Shown: piece after piece, positions 35,102 through 44,262 of the stretch
Numbering within the stretch: the first letter of the stretch is position 1
How the letters are laid out: each line of letters opens with the position of its first letter
Source: Paludibacteraceae bacterium
GTDB taxonomy: Bacteria > Bacteroidota > Bacteroidia > Bacteroidales > Paludibacteraceae
Direction: 5' to 3'
Assembly (NCBI GenBank): GCA_028694915.1
Contig: JAQVJY010000001.1
Coordinates: 248,001 to 312,000, forward strand
DNA: 64,000 nucleotides
Notes under the pieces: model-generated
What the model saw: only the letters and a program-made list of their open reading frames with translations
Told to the model about the DNA's origin: nothing
Database searches by the model: none
Program-made: the position numbers and the translations under genes

Positions 35102-36145
35102 ATGAATAGAAATGTAACTGTTGATATTGCCAAAGCTATAGGCATTATTTTGGTGGTGATGGGGCATGCTAATTTTGCGCCAGCGTCGCCTGGGCGGTTT
35201 TTCTATATGCCGTTATTCTTCTTCTTAACTGGTTATTTGTCGTCATTTAATCAAGATTTTAAGGTCTTTATCTCCAACAAGGTAAAAAGTCTTTATCTTC
35301 CTTTTTTGATCTGTGAACTTGTCTTTATTGCCTTACATAACTTCTTTTATACCATAGGAATTCTTGAAAATCAATATACGTTTTCGAGTTTTTTATCCAG
35401 CGTATTTCATGTCTTTTTGTTTGATAGTAGTGAGTTGATGTTGGCTCCTTTGTGGTTTATGACCGCTTTGTTTGTGGTTAATATCCTCTCGTATGGTGTC
35501 TGTTTTATACGTAAAAAATGGCATGTATCACAAATGTTATTGCTGGTCATTACTTTCTTGTTGATGTTATTTGGAGTTATTTCTACGCGATTTCAGCTTA
35601 TTTCGCTGCCATGGTCGTATAATTTTAAAGAGGGCATTAATGTCATCTTAGTAGCTTTGTTTTTTTGCTACTTGGGTCATGTCGTTAAACATAGTGATAA
35701 AATACGTTTTACGAGTTGGCTGATTACATCAATAGGCGTAATCTATTTATACGTAGCAAAATTGGTATTACATCTTTCGGTGGATATGCGTGTTAATGGT
35801 TATAGCAATGTGGTATTTTGGTTGCTAGCTTGTTTTCTGGGTATTTATTCGGTTATGTTCATGGCTCAAAAGTTGAGTCAACTTCGCTCTGTGGGCGGTT
35901 TACTGGCCTATGTTGGTCGTAATTCGTTGATTATTTTGTTTTTACATATTATCTCATTCAAATTGGTTGGATTAGTTCAAGTTCACCTATTTCATTATCC
36001 GATTGATTTATTGGCCGGATGGCGCCATGTTGATTCCACTGGTTGGTGGTCTATTTTCTATGTGATTGCGGGAGTGGCAGTGCCGTTAATTCTAGAGTTT
36101 GGTTTCAAACGCTTTAAAACGGTTCTTTTACAGCGTCAATCTTAA
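35102..36145 (+). CDS. Integral membrane acyltransferase, family 3
   Basis: A 347-residue protein from the ATG at 35102; an in-frame TTG at 35078, overlapping the previous stop, would add eight residues. The family signature DIAKAIGIILVVMGHANF with the catalytic-type His sits at the N-terminus, followed by PLFFFLTGYLSSF, and at least eight hydrophobic segments follow. Members (OatA, WecH, Oac type) transfer acetyl or similar groups to sugars of LPS, peptidoglycan or capsule at the inner membrane. It is the third gene of the run beginning with the T9SS cargo; modifying a surface glycan used by that cargo is a possibility, not a demonstrated role. Confidence 0.88.
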   Translation: MNRNVTVDIAKAIGIILVVMGHANFAPASPGRFFYMPLFFFLTGYLSSFNQDFKVFISNKVKSLYLPFLICELVFIALHNFFYTIGILENQYTFSSFLSSVFHVFLFDSSELMLAPLWFMTALFVVNILSYGVCFIRKKWHVSQMLLLVITFLLMLFGVISTRFQLISLPWSYNFKEGINVILVALFFCYLGHVVKHSDKIRFTSWLITSIGVIYLYVAKLVLHLSVDMRVNGYSNVVFWLLACFLGIYSVMFMAQKLSQLRSVGGLLAYVGRNSLIILFLHIISFKLVGLVQVHLFHYPIDLLAGWRHVDSTGWWSIFYVIAGVAVPLILEFGFKRFKTVLLQRQS

Positions 36146-36184
36146 TCTTGTGCCTAAAAATGATATTGGCTACTAGGTTTTTTG

Positions 36185-36192
36185 TATCTTTG
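36185..36192 (+). promoter_or_regulatory. -7 promoter element of rfbD
   Basis: TATCTTTG, 23 bases before the ATG at 36216. Confidence 0.65.
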
Positions 36193-36215
36193 TGGCTATA
36201 AAATTATAATGACTT

Positions 36216-37079
36216 ATGAAACTATTGATTACTGGTGCCTATGGCCAATTAGGCAATGAAATGCGTGTGGCACTTGAACGTTATCCTCATTTAGAATCTA
36301 TATTTACGGATGTTGATACGCTCGATATTACAGATAAAAATGCAGTTGATGCATTTGTTGAATTACATCAACCAAATGTGTTAATCAATTGTGCTGCTTA
36401 TACGGCCGTGGATAAAGCTGAAGACGATTTGGCATTATGTTATAAGATTAATTGCGATGCTGTACGTAATTTGGGTGAAGTAGCACAAGCGCATGGCATC
36501 AGGGTTATACATATCTCTACCGATTATGTGTTTGATGGAACTAGTCATATTCCTTATACAGAAGATATGGCTGTGTCTCCAACTAATGTTTATGGAAAAT
36601 CGAAATTGGCTGGCGAACGTGAGTTGCGTAAAGCATGTCCTGGAGCAATTATTATTCGCACATCGTGGTTATATTCGGGTTTTGGTAATAATTTTGTAAA
36701 AACGATGCTGAAACTTGGTAATGAACGTAGTCAATTGAAAGTGATTTTCGATCAAATAGGAACTCCTACTTATGCTGCCGATTTAGCGGATGCCATGTTG
36801 CAAATCATTGATTCTGGCAAATTTGTGCCAGGTATTTATCATTTTTCGAACGAAGGAGTTTGTAGTTGGTACGATTTTACTAAAATGATATTTAAATTGG
36901 CCCATGTCGAATGCGAAGTGTTGCCAATAGAATCAAAAGATTATGCAGTTCGTACACCACGACCACATTATAGTGTTTTGAATAAGAGTAAGTTAAAGTC
37001 TACCTATAATCAAGCCATTCCTTATTGGATGGATGGGCTTGAGCGCTGTTTGCATGTGTTACTGTCTGAATCTAAATAA
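36216..37079 (+). CDS. rfbD: dTDP-4-dehydrorhamnose reductase
   Basis: A 287-residue short-chain reductase/epimerase-fold enzyme that reduces dTDP-4-keto-L-rhamnose to dTDP-L-rhamnose with NAD(P)H. Visible motifs: LITGAYGQLGNEM for the dinucleotide, NCAAYTAVDKAED, HISTDYVFDGT with Thr102, and VYGKSKLAGE with the catalytic Tyr126 and Lys130. The length is normal for RfbD. rfbA, rfbB and rfbC are not beside it, so it is a single-gene unit here with its own promoter and terminator; this orphan arrangement is common in Bacteroidota. Confidence 0.93.
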   Translation: MKLLITGAYGQLGNEMRVALERYPHLESIFTDVDTLDITDKNAVDAFVELHQPNVLINCAAYTAVDKAEDDLALCYKINCDAVRNLGEVAQAHGIRVIHISTDYVFDGTSHIPYTEDMAVSPTNVYGKSKLAGERELRKACPGAIIIRTSWLYSGFGNNFVKTMLKLGNERSQLKVIFDQIGTPTYAADLADAMLQIIDSGKFVPGIYHFSNEGVCSWYDFTKMIFKLAHVECEVLPIESKDYAVRTPRPHYSVLNKSKLKSTYNQAIPYWMDGLERCLHVLLSESK

Positions 37080-37080
37080 C

Positions 37081-37110
37081 AAAAAGAACCACGAAAGTGG
37101 TTCTTTTTTT
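37081..37110 (+). terminator. Terminator of rfbD
   Basis: AAAAAGAACCAC / GTGGTTCTTTTT with a 4-base GAAA-type loop and a T-run. Confidence 0.85.
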
Positions 37111-37209
37111 GTCGCCTAAATTCGTTTAATGCCAATAATCAAAAATAGTTGTGATTTAAACCATTCAAAATAAGCAGTACACTTTATGTGGTATGTCGCT
37201 TAAAATGTT

Positions 37210-37217
37210 TACCTTTG
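37210..37217 (+). promoter_or_regulatory. -7 promoter element of trkH
   Basis: TACCTTTG followed by C, 21 bases before the ATG at 37239. It lies inside the longest open frame (from 37188), which therefore cannot be the real start from this promoter. Confidence 0.6.
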
Positions 37218-37238
37218 CTTATTACAAATGATTTTTCG

Positions 37239-39056
37239 ATGAAAGGTTTTTTAAAAGCTATTTACTTACGCTTGCGGCTGATTTTACAGCCATTTTTTGC
37301 TTTCCTGTGGTCTTTGCTGCGGGTGGTCAATATATTTTCGTCGCTCTTAATAGTTGGTGTTGTTATTTACGGTGTTGGCTTTCAAATGGAAGCTCAAATG
37401 ATGCGCGTGGCATCTCTTTTTTATGTGGCGTATCTGCTGTTCTTCGGCGAACTGACTGTGAGTCTTCTCAAATCATTTATTGCCACTCATAAAACAAAAC
37501 AATGGTATATTATCTTCCTGTTTTACTTGTTATTGCTCTATGTGGCCATTGTGTGGTTTGTGTTACCTGATTCAGTAGTTTTTGCTTATCCATTTTTGGC
37601 ATTTGCTCATCAGGTGTATGTTGTGTTTGGTGCTGTTATTTTTATTTCAATTATCAAATTGTCGGTTGTTGTAACACAGTCACTCACGTCAAGGCTGAAT
37701 CCAACTTGGATTTTTGTCGGGAGTTTTGCTCTTTTGATTATGTTAGGTGCAGGGCTTTTATTTTTGCCACGTGCCACCACACATCCCATACGTTTTATCG
37801 ATGCCTTATTTACCTCTGTCAGCGCCGTTTGTGTTACGGGGTTAACCACAGTCGATGTGTCGTCCACTTTTACACTGATGGGCAAAAGTGTCATTGCGTT
37901 GCTGATTCAGTTGGGCGGTATTGGTATTATGACGTTTACTAGTTTTTTTGGTCTATTTTTTATTGGCAAGCATTTAACCCAAAACAAATTATTAATTAAA
38001 GATTTAATTGATCCTGAAAAAGGAATAGGACAGATTTTTAAAACTTTGTGGTATATTATTTTTGTCACCTTTACGGTGGAATTAATAGGTGCTTATTTTA
38101 TATTTGTGTCTATCGGAGGACATACGTGGAATGATGTTGGATTTGCTGTATTTCATTCTATTTCAGCATTTTGTAATGCTGGTTTTTCCACAGTCAGTGG
38201 AGGATTATTCAATGAAGCATTACAAGCCAATTACCAATTGCATGTCATTATTGCTTTTTTAATTGTCATCGGAGGATTAGGTTTTCCTATTATTTTTAAT
38301 CTTGGTAGATGGCTTTTACATATTGTACGTAATTTGTTTAGACGCTTGTTCGGCAAAGAAAAACGGTATTTGCATATTCCACATTTGTTGACTTCTAATA
38401 CATGGATTGTACTCACGGTTACCTCAGTTTTATTAATCGGAGGGTCGGTTGTTTTTTATGTTACTGAATACAATAACTTGCTAGCCAATTTATCTTCTTC
38501 AGGTAAAATAATAACGGCCTTTTTTATGTCAGTTACACCACGAACGGCAGGCTTTAATACATTTGATATGGGAAATATGCATCCTATGACTATTTTATGG
38601 ATGATTGTGCTTATGTGGATTGGTGCCTCGCCTATGTCTACGGGTGGTGGTGTTAAAACCACAACTATTGGTATTGCGTTTTTAAATGTGTGGCATACAT
38701 TGCGAGGTCGCAATCATATTGAACTGCGCAAACGCCGTATTTCAGAAACCACTGTAAATCGCGCATTTATTATTATTTTTGTATCTTTAGTTGTGCTTGC
38801 TATTGGAGTTGGATGCTTAGCTTGGTTTGAGCCTAATACATCGTTACAGGCTTTATTGTTTGAGGCCGTTTCAGCTTTTAGTACAGTAGGCTTGTCTCTT
38901 AATTTGACGCCATTGTTATCTGATGAAAGTCATGTGGTGTTAATTGTATTGATGTTTGTTGGTAGAGTGGGCTTGATTAGTATTTTATCTTGTTTGGTGA
39001 AGCCAAAACAACATTTAAATTATCAATATCCAAGTGAATCGATTCCAATTAATTAA
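37239..39056 (+). CDS. trkH: TrkH/KtrB-family potassium channel subunit
   Basis: A 605-residue inner-membrane protein from the ATG at 37239, with many hydrophobic segments. The four P-loop filters are readable: SAVCVTGLTTVD, SAFCNAGFSTVS, TPRTAGFNTFD and SAFSTVGLSLNL, each with the conserved Gly that lines the K+ pathway. This is the transport subunit of a Trk/Ktr system. An extra hydrophobic N-terminal ~170 residues precedes the first filter, as in long Bacteroidota TrkH proteins. The regulatory subunit follows after 26 bases, so the two form a complete uptake system. Confidence 0.93.
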   Translation: MKGFLKAIYLRLRLILQPFFAFLWSLLRVVNIFSSLLIVGVVIYGVGFQMEAQMMRVASLFYVAYLLFFGELTVSLLKSFIATHKTKQWYIIFLFYLLLLYVAIVWFVLPDSVVFAYPFLAFAHQVYVVFGAVIFISIIKLSVVVTQSLTSRLNPTWIFVGSFALLIMLGAGLLFLPRATTHPIRFIDALFTSVSAVCVTGLTTVDVSSTFTLMGKSVIALLIQLGGIGIMTFTSFFGLFFIGKHLTQNKLLIKDLIDPEKGIGQIFKTLWYIIFVTFTVELIGAYFIFVSIGGHTWNDVGFAVFHSISAFCNAGFSTVSGGLFNEALQANYQLHVIIAFLIVIGGLGFPIIFNLGRWLLHIVRNLFRRLFGKEKRYLHIPHLLTSNTWIVLTVTSVLLIGGSVVFYVTEYNNLLANLSSSGKIITAFFMSVTPRTAGFNTFDMGNMHPMTILWMIVLMWIGASPMSTGGGVKTTTIGIAFLNVWHTLRGRNHIELRKRRISETTVNRAFIIIFVSLVVLAIGVGCLAWFEPNTSLQALLFEAVSAFSTVGLSLNLTPLLSDESHVVLIVLMFVGRVGLISILSCLVKPKQHLNYQYPSESIPIN

Positions 39057-39082
39057 TAAAAGAACATTTAAATAGAGAAATT

Positions 39083-39769
39083 ATGACTTATATCGTGATT
39101 GGATTAGGAAATTTTGGAGTCTCCTTGGCTGAGCGTTTGACTCGTATGGGGCATGACGTGATAGGTGTAGATTCAGATATCAATTTGGTAGAAGAATATA
39201 AAAATTCCATTAGTTCAACTATTTGTCTTAATTTGAGTGATTCGGCCTCACTGAATGTACTTCCACTCGACGATGCTCACCAAGTAATTGTGACTTTGGG
39301 TGAAAAAGTGGGAAATTCTGTATTGATAGTAGCGTTGCTCAAACAACATGGTGTTAAACATTTAGTGGCTCGTGCAGGTAGTAAATTACATCAAACTATT
39401 TTAGAGGCGATAGGTGTAGACGAAGTTATTATGCCTGAAAGTTATGCGGCCGACTTATTTGCACTTTCTACAGAAGCTCCTCAAATTAAAGGTGCTTATC
39501 CCGTAACAGAAACACACCAATTGGTAGAATTGGAAATACCTAACATTTTGATATCTCAGACTTTAGGTCAAGCCAATTTGGAGGAGCTATTTCATGTTCA
39601 ATTGGTTGGAGTGAAACGTCGTAAAGTAAAAGTGAATGTGTTAGGCGCTAATAGTTTTTATTACGAAATGGCAGATTTGAATCCAGAGTTCACTTTTCAG
39701 GAGTACGATTGTATATTACTGTTTGGCGAAATGAAAGCACTTCAAAAACTTCAGAAAAAATTGTATTAA
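39083..39769 (+). CDS. TrkA/KtrA-type RCK regulator of potassium uptake
   Basis: A 228-residue cytosolic protein with one RCK-N (residues 1-~125) and one RCK-C domain (~140-228), the length of KtrA rather than the doubled TrkA. The nucleotide-binding Rossmann start is YIVIGLGNFGVSLAERL, with the acidic GVDSD after the second strand, and VTLGEKVGNSVLIV in the middle. Such subunits bind NAD(H)/ATP or c-di-AMP and gate TrkH/KtrB. It sits directly after the trkH-like gene and three bases before tadA. Confidence 0.92.
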   Translation: MTYIVIGLGNFGVSLAERLTRMGHDVIGVDSDINLVEEYKNSISSTICLNLSDSASLNVLPLDDAHQVIVTLGEKVGNSVLIVALLKQHGVKHLVARAGSKLHQTILEAIGVDEVIMPESYAADLFALSTEAPQIKGAYPVTETHQLVELEIPNILISQTLGQANLEELFHVQLVGVKRRKVKVNVLGANSFYYEMADLNPEFTFQEYDCILLFGEMKALQKLQKKLY

Positions 39770-39772
39770 GTT

Positions 39773-40210
39773 ATGTTTGATGACGCGTATTTCATGAAAA
39801 AAGCCTTGGTTGAGGCGAACGTTGCTTTTGATATGGATGAAATTCCTATTGGAGCGGTGGTTGTATGTCAAAATCAAATTATTGCTCGTGCACATAATCT
39901 CACGGAACAACTCACTGATGTGACAGCTCATGCCGAGATGCAAGCAATTACTGCTGCTGCCAATTATTTGGGTGGTAAATATTTGACAGATTGCACATTA
40001 TACGTGACAGTTGAACCTTGTGTCATGTGTGCTGGAGCACTCGGTTGGTCTCAAATTGGTCGTGTGGTTTTTGGAGCACGCGACGAAAAACGCGGTTTTC
40101 AAAAATTCGCGCCAGAGGCATTGCATGTTAAAACGGAGTTGGTCTCAGGCATTTTGGCTGACGAGTGTGGTGCGTTGATGCAAGATTTCTTTGCACGAAA
40201 ACGCCGATAA
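39773..40210 (+). CDS. tadA: tRNA-specific adenosine deaminase
   Basis: A 145-residue CDA-fold enzyme that turns A34 of tRNA-Arg into inosine. The zinc site is complete: TAHAEMQAI (His53, proton-shuttling Glu55) and VEPCVMCAGAL (Cys83, Cys86). The C-terminal VKTELVSGILADECGALMQDF helix with FARKRR is family-typical. It begins three bases after the RCK regulator, so it is probably co-transcribed with the potassium genes, a neighbourly rather than functional link. Confidence 0.94.
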   Translation: MFDDAYFMKKALVEANVAFDMDEIPIGAVVVCQNQIIARAHNLTEQLTDVTAHAEMQAITAAANYLGGKYLTDCTLYVTVEPCVMCAGALGWSQIGRVVFGARDEKRGFQKFAPEALHVKTELVSGILADECGALMQDFFARKRR

Positions 40211-40224
40211 GAGCAAAAAAAATG

Positions 40225-40232
40225 TATCTTTG
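40225..40232 (+). promoter_or_regulatory. -7 promoter element of ftsK
   Basis: TATCTTTG, 35 bases before the ATG at 40268. Confidence 0.6.
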
Positions 40233-40267
40233 TAAAAATTATAATTTATATTACCGAATTTATCTAT

Positions 40268-42703
40268 ATGGCTAAAAAAGAATCAACTACATCGACTTCT
40301 TCTGGTTTCTTTGCTTCTCTAAAAGCATTTATCGTCGACGAGCGTACGTGTTTTGCGTTGGGTTTGGTTTTGCTTTTGTGTACGTTGTATCTATTATTGA
40401 GTATGGTCTCTTTTTTCTTTACTGGTGACATTGACCAAAGCATTGTAAATGCCTCTTGGTACCAGTTGGGAGAACATTCAAAAGATATTCAAAATTGGAC
40501 AGGAGCACGTGGTGCTTTTTTGGCTGAAATTTTTATTAATAGATGGTTTGGATTGGCTTCCTTCGCTATGTTGTGGTTCTTGTTCGTAGTGGCCTTCCGT
40601 TTAATGAAAGTCAAAATAATGGCTTTGTGGAAAGCATTTTTGTTTTCTGCTTTGTTTTTGATTTGGTTTTCACTCTTTTTCGCTTTTTTCTTCGCTCCTT
40701 TTTTCGAAAACTCATTTATCAATTTGGGAGGAGAGCATGGCGCTTATGCCAGCGACTTTCTGAAAGCAAATATAGGTATTCCAGGAACATTTTTCCTGTT
40801 GTTAGGTACGGGCTTGTTATTCGCCATTTTTGCATTTAGCCAAACAGTACCATTTTTACGCGGATTATTTCATCGTAAACCTAAAGTGGATGTTCCTATT
40901 GCTGCTGAAATGGATACAGATGTTGAGGTAGAAACCGTCGATCCAGATGCTTTGTCTGTTAAAATTGGTGATGAAATAGTTCCACCTGAATGGGTTATCA
41001 TGGATGCCGACGAAAATGTTGAAGAAGATGTTATTGAAGCAGATGATGAATTGACTGAGCCAGTGCCATTATCTACCATTCCTGTGGAAACTGTATCTGT
41101 GCACGAAGAAAATATATCTGGTGATATGGTAGAAACTGAATCGGTTGATGCCACAGAAAATGATGATTCTGCTATTTATGATCCATTGGCAGAACAAGGG
41201 CCATACGATCCTAAAGCGGATTTAGGTGAGTATAAATATCCCACAGTTGATTTGTTGAAAGATTACGGTACACCTACCGAAACGGTTACTAAAGAGGAGC
41301 AAATTGCTAATCAACAGCGTATTATTACCACGCTAAAACATTATGGCATTGGTATCAAAAAAATATATGAAACCATTGGGCCAACTATTACATTGTATGA
41401 AATTGTACCAGAAGACGGCGTGAGAATTAGTAAAATACGTAATCTCGAAGCTGATATTATGTTGAGTTTGGCAGCTACTGGTATTCGTATCATTGCTCCA
41501 ATCCCTGGAAAGGGAACCATTGGTATTGAAGTTCCTAATAGCCATCCACGTATTGTGTCGATGTTTGCAACGATTGGTTCAAAAAAATTCCAAGAATCGA
41601 CTTACGATTTGCCTATTGCATTAGGACGTACTATTACCAATGAAGTATTTATGTTCGACTTATGCAAAATGCCACACGTATTGGTTGCTGGTGCTACTGG
41701 TCAAGGAAAATCGGTTGGGTTGAATGCCATTATCACATCACTTTTATATAAAAAACATCCTTCAGAATTGAAGTTTGTATTGGTTGATCCTAAAAAGGTG
41801 GAATTTAACATTTATGCCGATATTGAGAAGCATTTCTTGGCAAAATTACCCGATGGAGAAGAGCCTGTAATTACCGATACAAGTAAAGTCGTACAAACGC
41901 TTAACTCGCTTTGTAAAGAGATGGATCAGCGTTACGATTTACTTAAAATTGCTCACGTACGTAATATTAAAGAATACAACGAACGCTTTATCAGTCGCAA
42001 GCTAAACCCAAATAAAGGGCATAAATTTTTGCCTTATATTGTGGTAATTGTCGATGAGTTTGGCGATTTAATAATGACCGCAGGAAAAGAAGTTGAAATG
42101 CCAATAGCGCGTATCGCACAACTTGCTCGTGCCGTTGGTATTCACATGATTTTGGCAACACAACGTCCATCTGTGAATATTATCACAGGTGTGATTAAAG
42201 CCAACTTCCCAGCTCGTATTGCCTTCAAAGTATCGGCTATGGTCGACTCTAAAACGATTTTAGATGGCTCAGGTGCCCAGCAATTGGTAGGGAAGGGTGA
42301 TTTACTCTTTTCGCAAGGTAATGATGCTACACGCGTTCAATGTGCGTTTGTGGATACACCCGAAGTTGAAAATATTGTACATTTTATATCTGAACAACGC
42401 GGCTATCCGTCCGCATTTGAACTGCCAGAACCTGACTTTACAGAAGGTGAAGGCGATGTTACAAGTGTAGATATGACTCGTCGTGATGAGAAATTTGAAG
42501 AAGCGGCACGATTTGTGGTAGCAACACAACAAGGTTCGGTTTCTATGATTCAACGTAAGTTCGAAGTTGGTTTCAATCGCGCAGCTCGTATTATGGATCA
42601 ATTGGAAGCAGCTGGTATTGTAGGTGCGGCTTCAGGGAGCAAACCTCGTCAGGTGCTTATACATACCGAATATGAACTAGAACAAATGCTTCATAACTTT
42701 TAA
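40268..42703 (+). CDS. ftsK: DNA translocase FtsK
   Basis: An 811-residue septal DNA pump. Four hydrophobic segments (within residues 20-200) anchor it, then a strongly acidic linker (about 215-330), the alpha/beta motor with Walker A GATGQGKS (475-482) and Walker B VVIVDEFGDLIM, and the C-terminal winged-helix gamma domain (QRKFEVGFNRAARIMDQLEA) that reads chromosome-orienting sequences. It moves DNA at the closing septum and helps resolve chromosome dimers. The LolA-like gene starts 11 bases after its stop, a synteny common in Bacteroidota. Confidence 0.97.
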   Translation: MAKKESTTSTSSGFFASLKAFIVDERTCFALGLVLLLCTLYLLLSMVSFFFTGDIDQSIVNASWYQLGEHSKDIQNWTGARGAFLAEIFINRWFGLASFAMLWFLFVVAFRLMKVKIMALWKAFLFSALFLIWFSLFFAFFFAPFFENSFINLGGEHGAYASDFLKANIGIPGTFFLLLGTGLLFAIFAFSQTVPFLRGLFHRKPKVDVPIAAEMDTDVEVETVDPDALSVKIGDEIVPPEWVIMDADENVEEDVIEADDELTEPVPLSTIPVETVSVHEENISGDMVETESVDATENDDSAIYDPLAEQGPYDPKADLGEYKYPTVDLLKDYGTPTETVTKEEQIANQQRIITTLKHYGIGIKKIYETIGPTITLYEIVPEDGVRISKIRNLEADIMLSLAATGIRIIAPIPGKGTIGIEVPNSHPRIVSMFATIGSKKFQESTYDLPIALGRTITNEVFMFDLCKMPHVLVAGATGQGKSVGLNAIITSLLYKKHPSELKFVLVDPKKVEFNIYADIEKHFLAKLPDGEEPVITDTSKVVQTLNSLCKEMDQRYDLLKIAHVRNIKEYNERFISRKLNPNKGHKFLPYIVVIVDEFGDLIMTAGKEVEMPIARIAQLARAVGIHMILATQRPSVNIITGVIKANFPARIAFKVSAMVDSKTILDGSGAQQLVGKGDLLFSQGNDATRVQCAFVDTPEVENIVHFISEQRGYPSAFELPEPDFTEGEGDVTSVDMTRRDEKFEEAARFVVATQQGSVSMIQRKFEVGFNRAARIMDQLEAAGIVGAASGSKPRQVLIHTEYELEQMLHNF

Positions 42704-42714
42704 TAGTCAGTATT

Positions 42715-43350
42715 ATGAATAAGATTTTTTCGGTATTTTGTTTAATGCTTGTTACGCTAAGTTTAGGTGCTCAAACGAGTGATCCTAAGGCTAAAACTAT
42801 TGTGGATAAGGCTATTTCGCAATTATATAAAACGCCTTCAAAATTTGATTTTACGACTACCTATATTGCTGGCAATACCAACCAAAAAGAAGTTCAGAAG
42901 GGTGTTTGTGCCATCAATGGTAAAAAAGCGTACATTTCGTTAGCTGGCATGGAGACGTTTTTTGATGGTAAAACACAATGGGTTTATGTAAAAGCCAATA
43001 ATGAAGTGTCGATTAGTGAACCTACGCCACAAGAACAGAAAGAGATGAATCCTTTAATGATGATTCGTGGATATGAAAAAACACATCGCGTAGCTTTTGA
43101 TGAAACGACCAATGACCCAACCGTATGGTACCTTTTTTTATATCCTACTGTGTCTAAGAAAGTCGACTATTTTCGTATTCGGTTGAGTATCGATAAAAAT
43201 ACAAGTCAATTAAAAAAGATTGAGTTTTCACAACGCAATGCTGATAAATTGATTTTTACCATACAAAAACAGCAACCTATTAAGGATGTCGCTATTTTTA
43301 CTTTTGATAAGAGCCGGTATCCTAAAGTAGAGTTAAATGATTTGCGATAA
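42715..43350 (+). CDS. LolA-like outer-membrane lipoprotein carrier protein
   Basis: A 211-residue periplasmic protein with a signal peptide (MNKIFSVFCLMLVTLSLGA, then Q). The half-barrel fold of LolA/LolB is suggested by KTIVDKAISQLYKTPSKFDF, the central YISLAGMETFFDGKTQWVYV strand pair, PLMMIRGYEKTHRV, and the IRLSIDKNTSQLKKIEFSQR stretch. LolA carries lipoproteins from the inner to the outer membrane. Its position directly after ftsK is the usual one in this phylum and supports the call. A terminator follows. Confidence 0.85.
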   Translation: MNKIFSVFCLMLVTLSLGAQTSDPKAKTIVDKAISQLYKTPSKFDFTTTYIAGNTNQKEVQKGVCAINGKKAYISLAGMETFFDGKTQWVYVKANNEVSISEPTPQEQKEMNPLMMIRGYEKTHRVAFDETTNDPTVWYLFLYPTVSKKVDYFRIRLSIDKNTSQLKKIEFSQRNADKLIFTIQKQQPIKDVAIFTFDKSRYPKVELNDLR

Positions 43351-43363
43351 AATAGTATTTCAT

Positions 43364-43398
43364 AAAAAAAGCGCTGAAAAGATTTTCAGCGCTTTTTT
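43364..43398. terminator. Bidirectional terminator between the LolA-like gene and fabG
   Basis: A-run, stem GCGCTGAAAA / TTTTCAGCGC with a short loop, then a T7 run; symmetrical for the two converging genes. Confidence 0.9.
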
Positions 43399-43415
43399 TA
43401 TGGAGAATTATTGGA

Positions 43416-44162
43416 TTACATATTCATACCACCACAGCAGTGAATTACTTGTCCACTCACATAGCTCGATAAATCAGAAGCAAGGAATGCAGCCACATTT
43501 GCTACATCTTCAGGAGTACCTCCACGGCGTAATGGTATTTGTTTAGCCCATTGTTCTTTAACTTCTTCGCTTAATGCACCAGTCATTTCAGTAATAATAA
43601 AGCCAGGAGCAATACAGTTAGCACGAATACCACGTGAACCAACTTCTTTCGCAATAGATTTAGCTAAACCAATCATACCAGCTTTTGATGCTGAATAATT
43701 ACATTGTCCAGCGTTACCACTTACACCAACTACCGAGCTCATATTAACGATAGAACCGTTCTTTTGACGCATCATAATAGGAGTAACAGCATGAACGAAG
43801 TTGAAAGCAGATTTTAAGTTTACATTGATAACAGCATCCCATTGTTGTTCTGTCATGCGCATCATTAAACCATCTTTTGTAATACCAGCATTGTTGATAA
43901 GTACATCGATATGACCGAAATCTTTAAGAATTTCTTCCACTACGGTGTGTGTGTCTTCAAAATTAGCAGCATTTGAAGCATAAGCTTTAACTTTAACTCC
44001 TAAGGCAGCTATTTCTGCTTCTGTGTTTTTGGCATTTTCGTCAATGTTCAAATCTGTAAAAGCAATATCAGCACCTTCTGCTGCAAATTTTAAAGCAATG
44101 GCTTTACCAATGCCACGAGCAGCTCCCGTAACAATAGCTACTTTACCTTCTAATAATTTCAT
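43416..44162 (-). CDS. fabG: 3-oxoacyl-[acyl-carrier-protein] reductase
   Basis: A 248-residue short-chain dehydrogenase that reduces beta-ketoacyl-ACP with NADPH in fatty-acid elongation. Motifs: VTGAARGIGKAIA for the cofactor, NNAGITKDGLMMRM, the catalytic Ser143 in NMSSVVGVSGN, and YSASK with Tyr156 and Lys160; IAPGFIITEMT follows. The match to FabG is close (NNAGIT, QCNYSASKAG), so I prefer it over a generic SDR. It is the third gene of the minus-strand run MFS transporter - methylase - fabG; a hairpin sits in the 100-base gap before it. Confidence 0.94.
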   Translation of the reverse strand: MKLLEGKVAIVTGAARGIGKAIALKFAAEGADIAFTDLNIDENAKNTEAEIAALGVKVKAYASNAANFEDTHTVVEEILKDFGHIDVLINNAGITKDGLMMRMTEQQWDAVINVNLKSAFNFVHAVTPIMMRQKNGSIVNMSSVVGVSGNAGQCNYSASKAGMIGLAKSIAKEVGSRGIRANCIAPGFIITEMTGALSEEVKEQWAKQIPLRRGGTPEDVANVAAFLASDLSSYVSGQVIHCCGGMNM

Positions 44163-44190
44163 AATTAATAATTTAATGTTTAATAATTAC

Positions 44191-44219
44191 ACGAATAAGC
44201 TTACTTTATTCGTTTTTTT
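44191..44219. other. Hairpin between methylase and fabG
   Basis: ACGAATAA pairs with TTATTCGT around a 7-base loop, with the T-run on the plus-strand side. Both neighbours are on the minus strand, where the T-run is absent, so its role is unclear; it may be an RNA-processing or attenuation element. Confidence 0.4.
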
Positions 44220-44262
44220 GGTTCACAATTTGGTTAATATTCTTGTTTGTTAATTCTATCTA

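Noticed and set aside
44191..44219. Terminator before fabG
   Set aside because: The T-run is on the strand opposite to both flanking genes; kept only as an unexplained hairpin.
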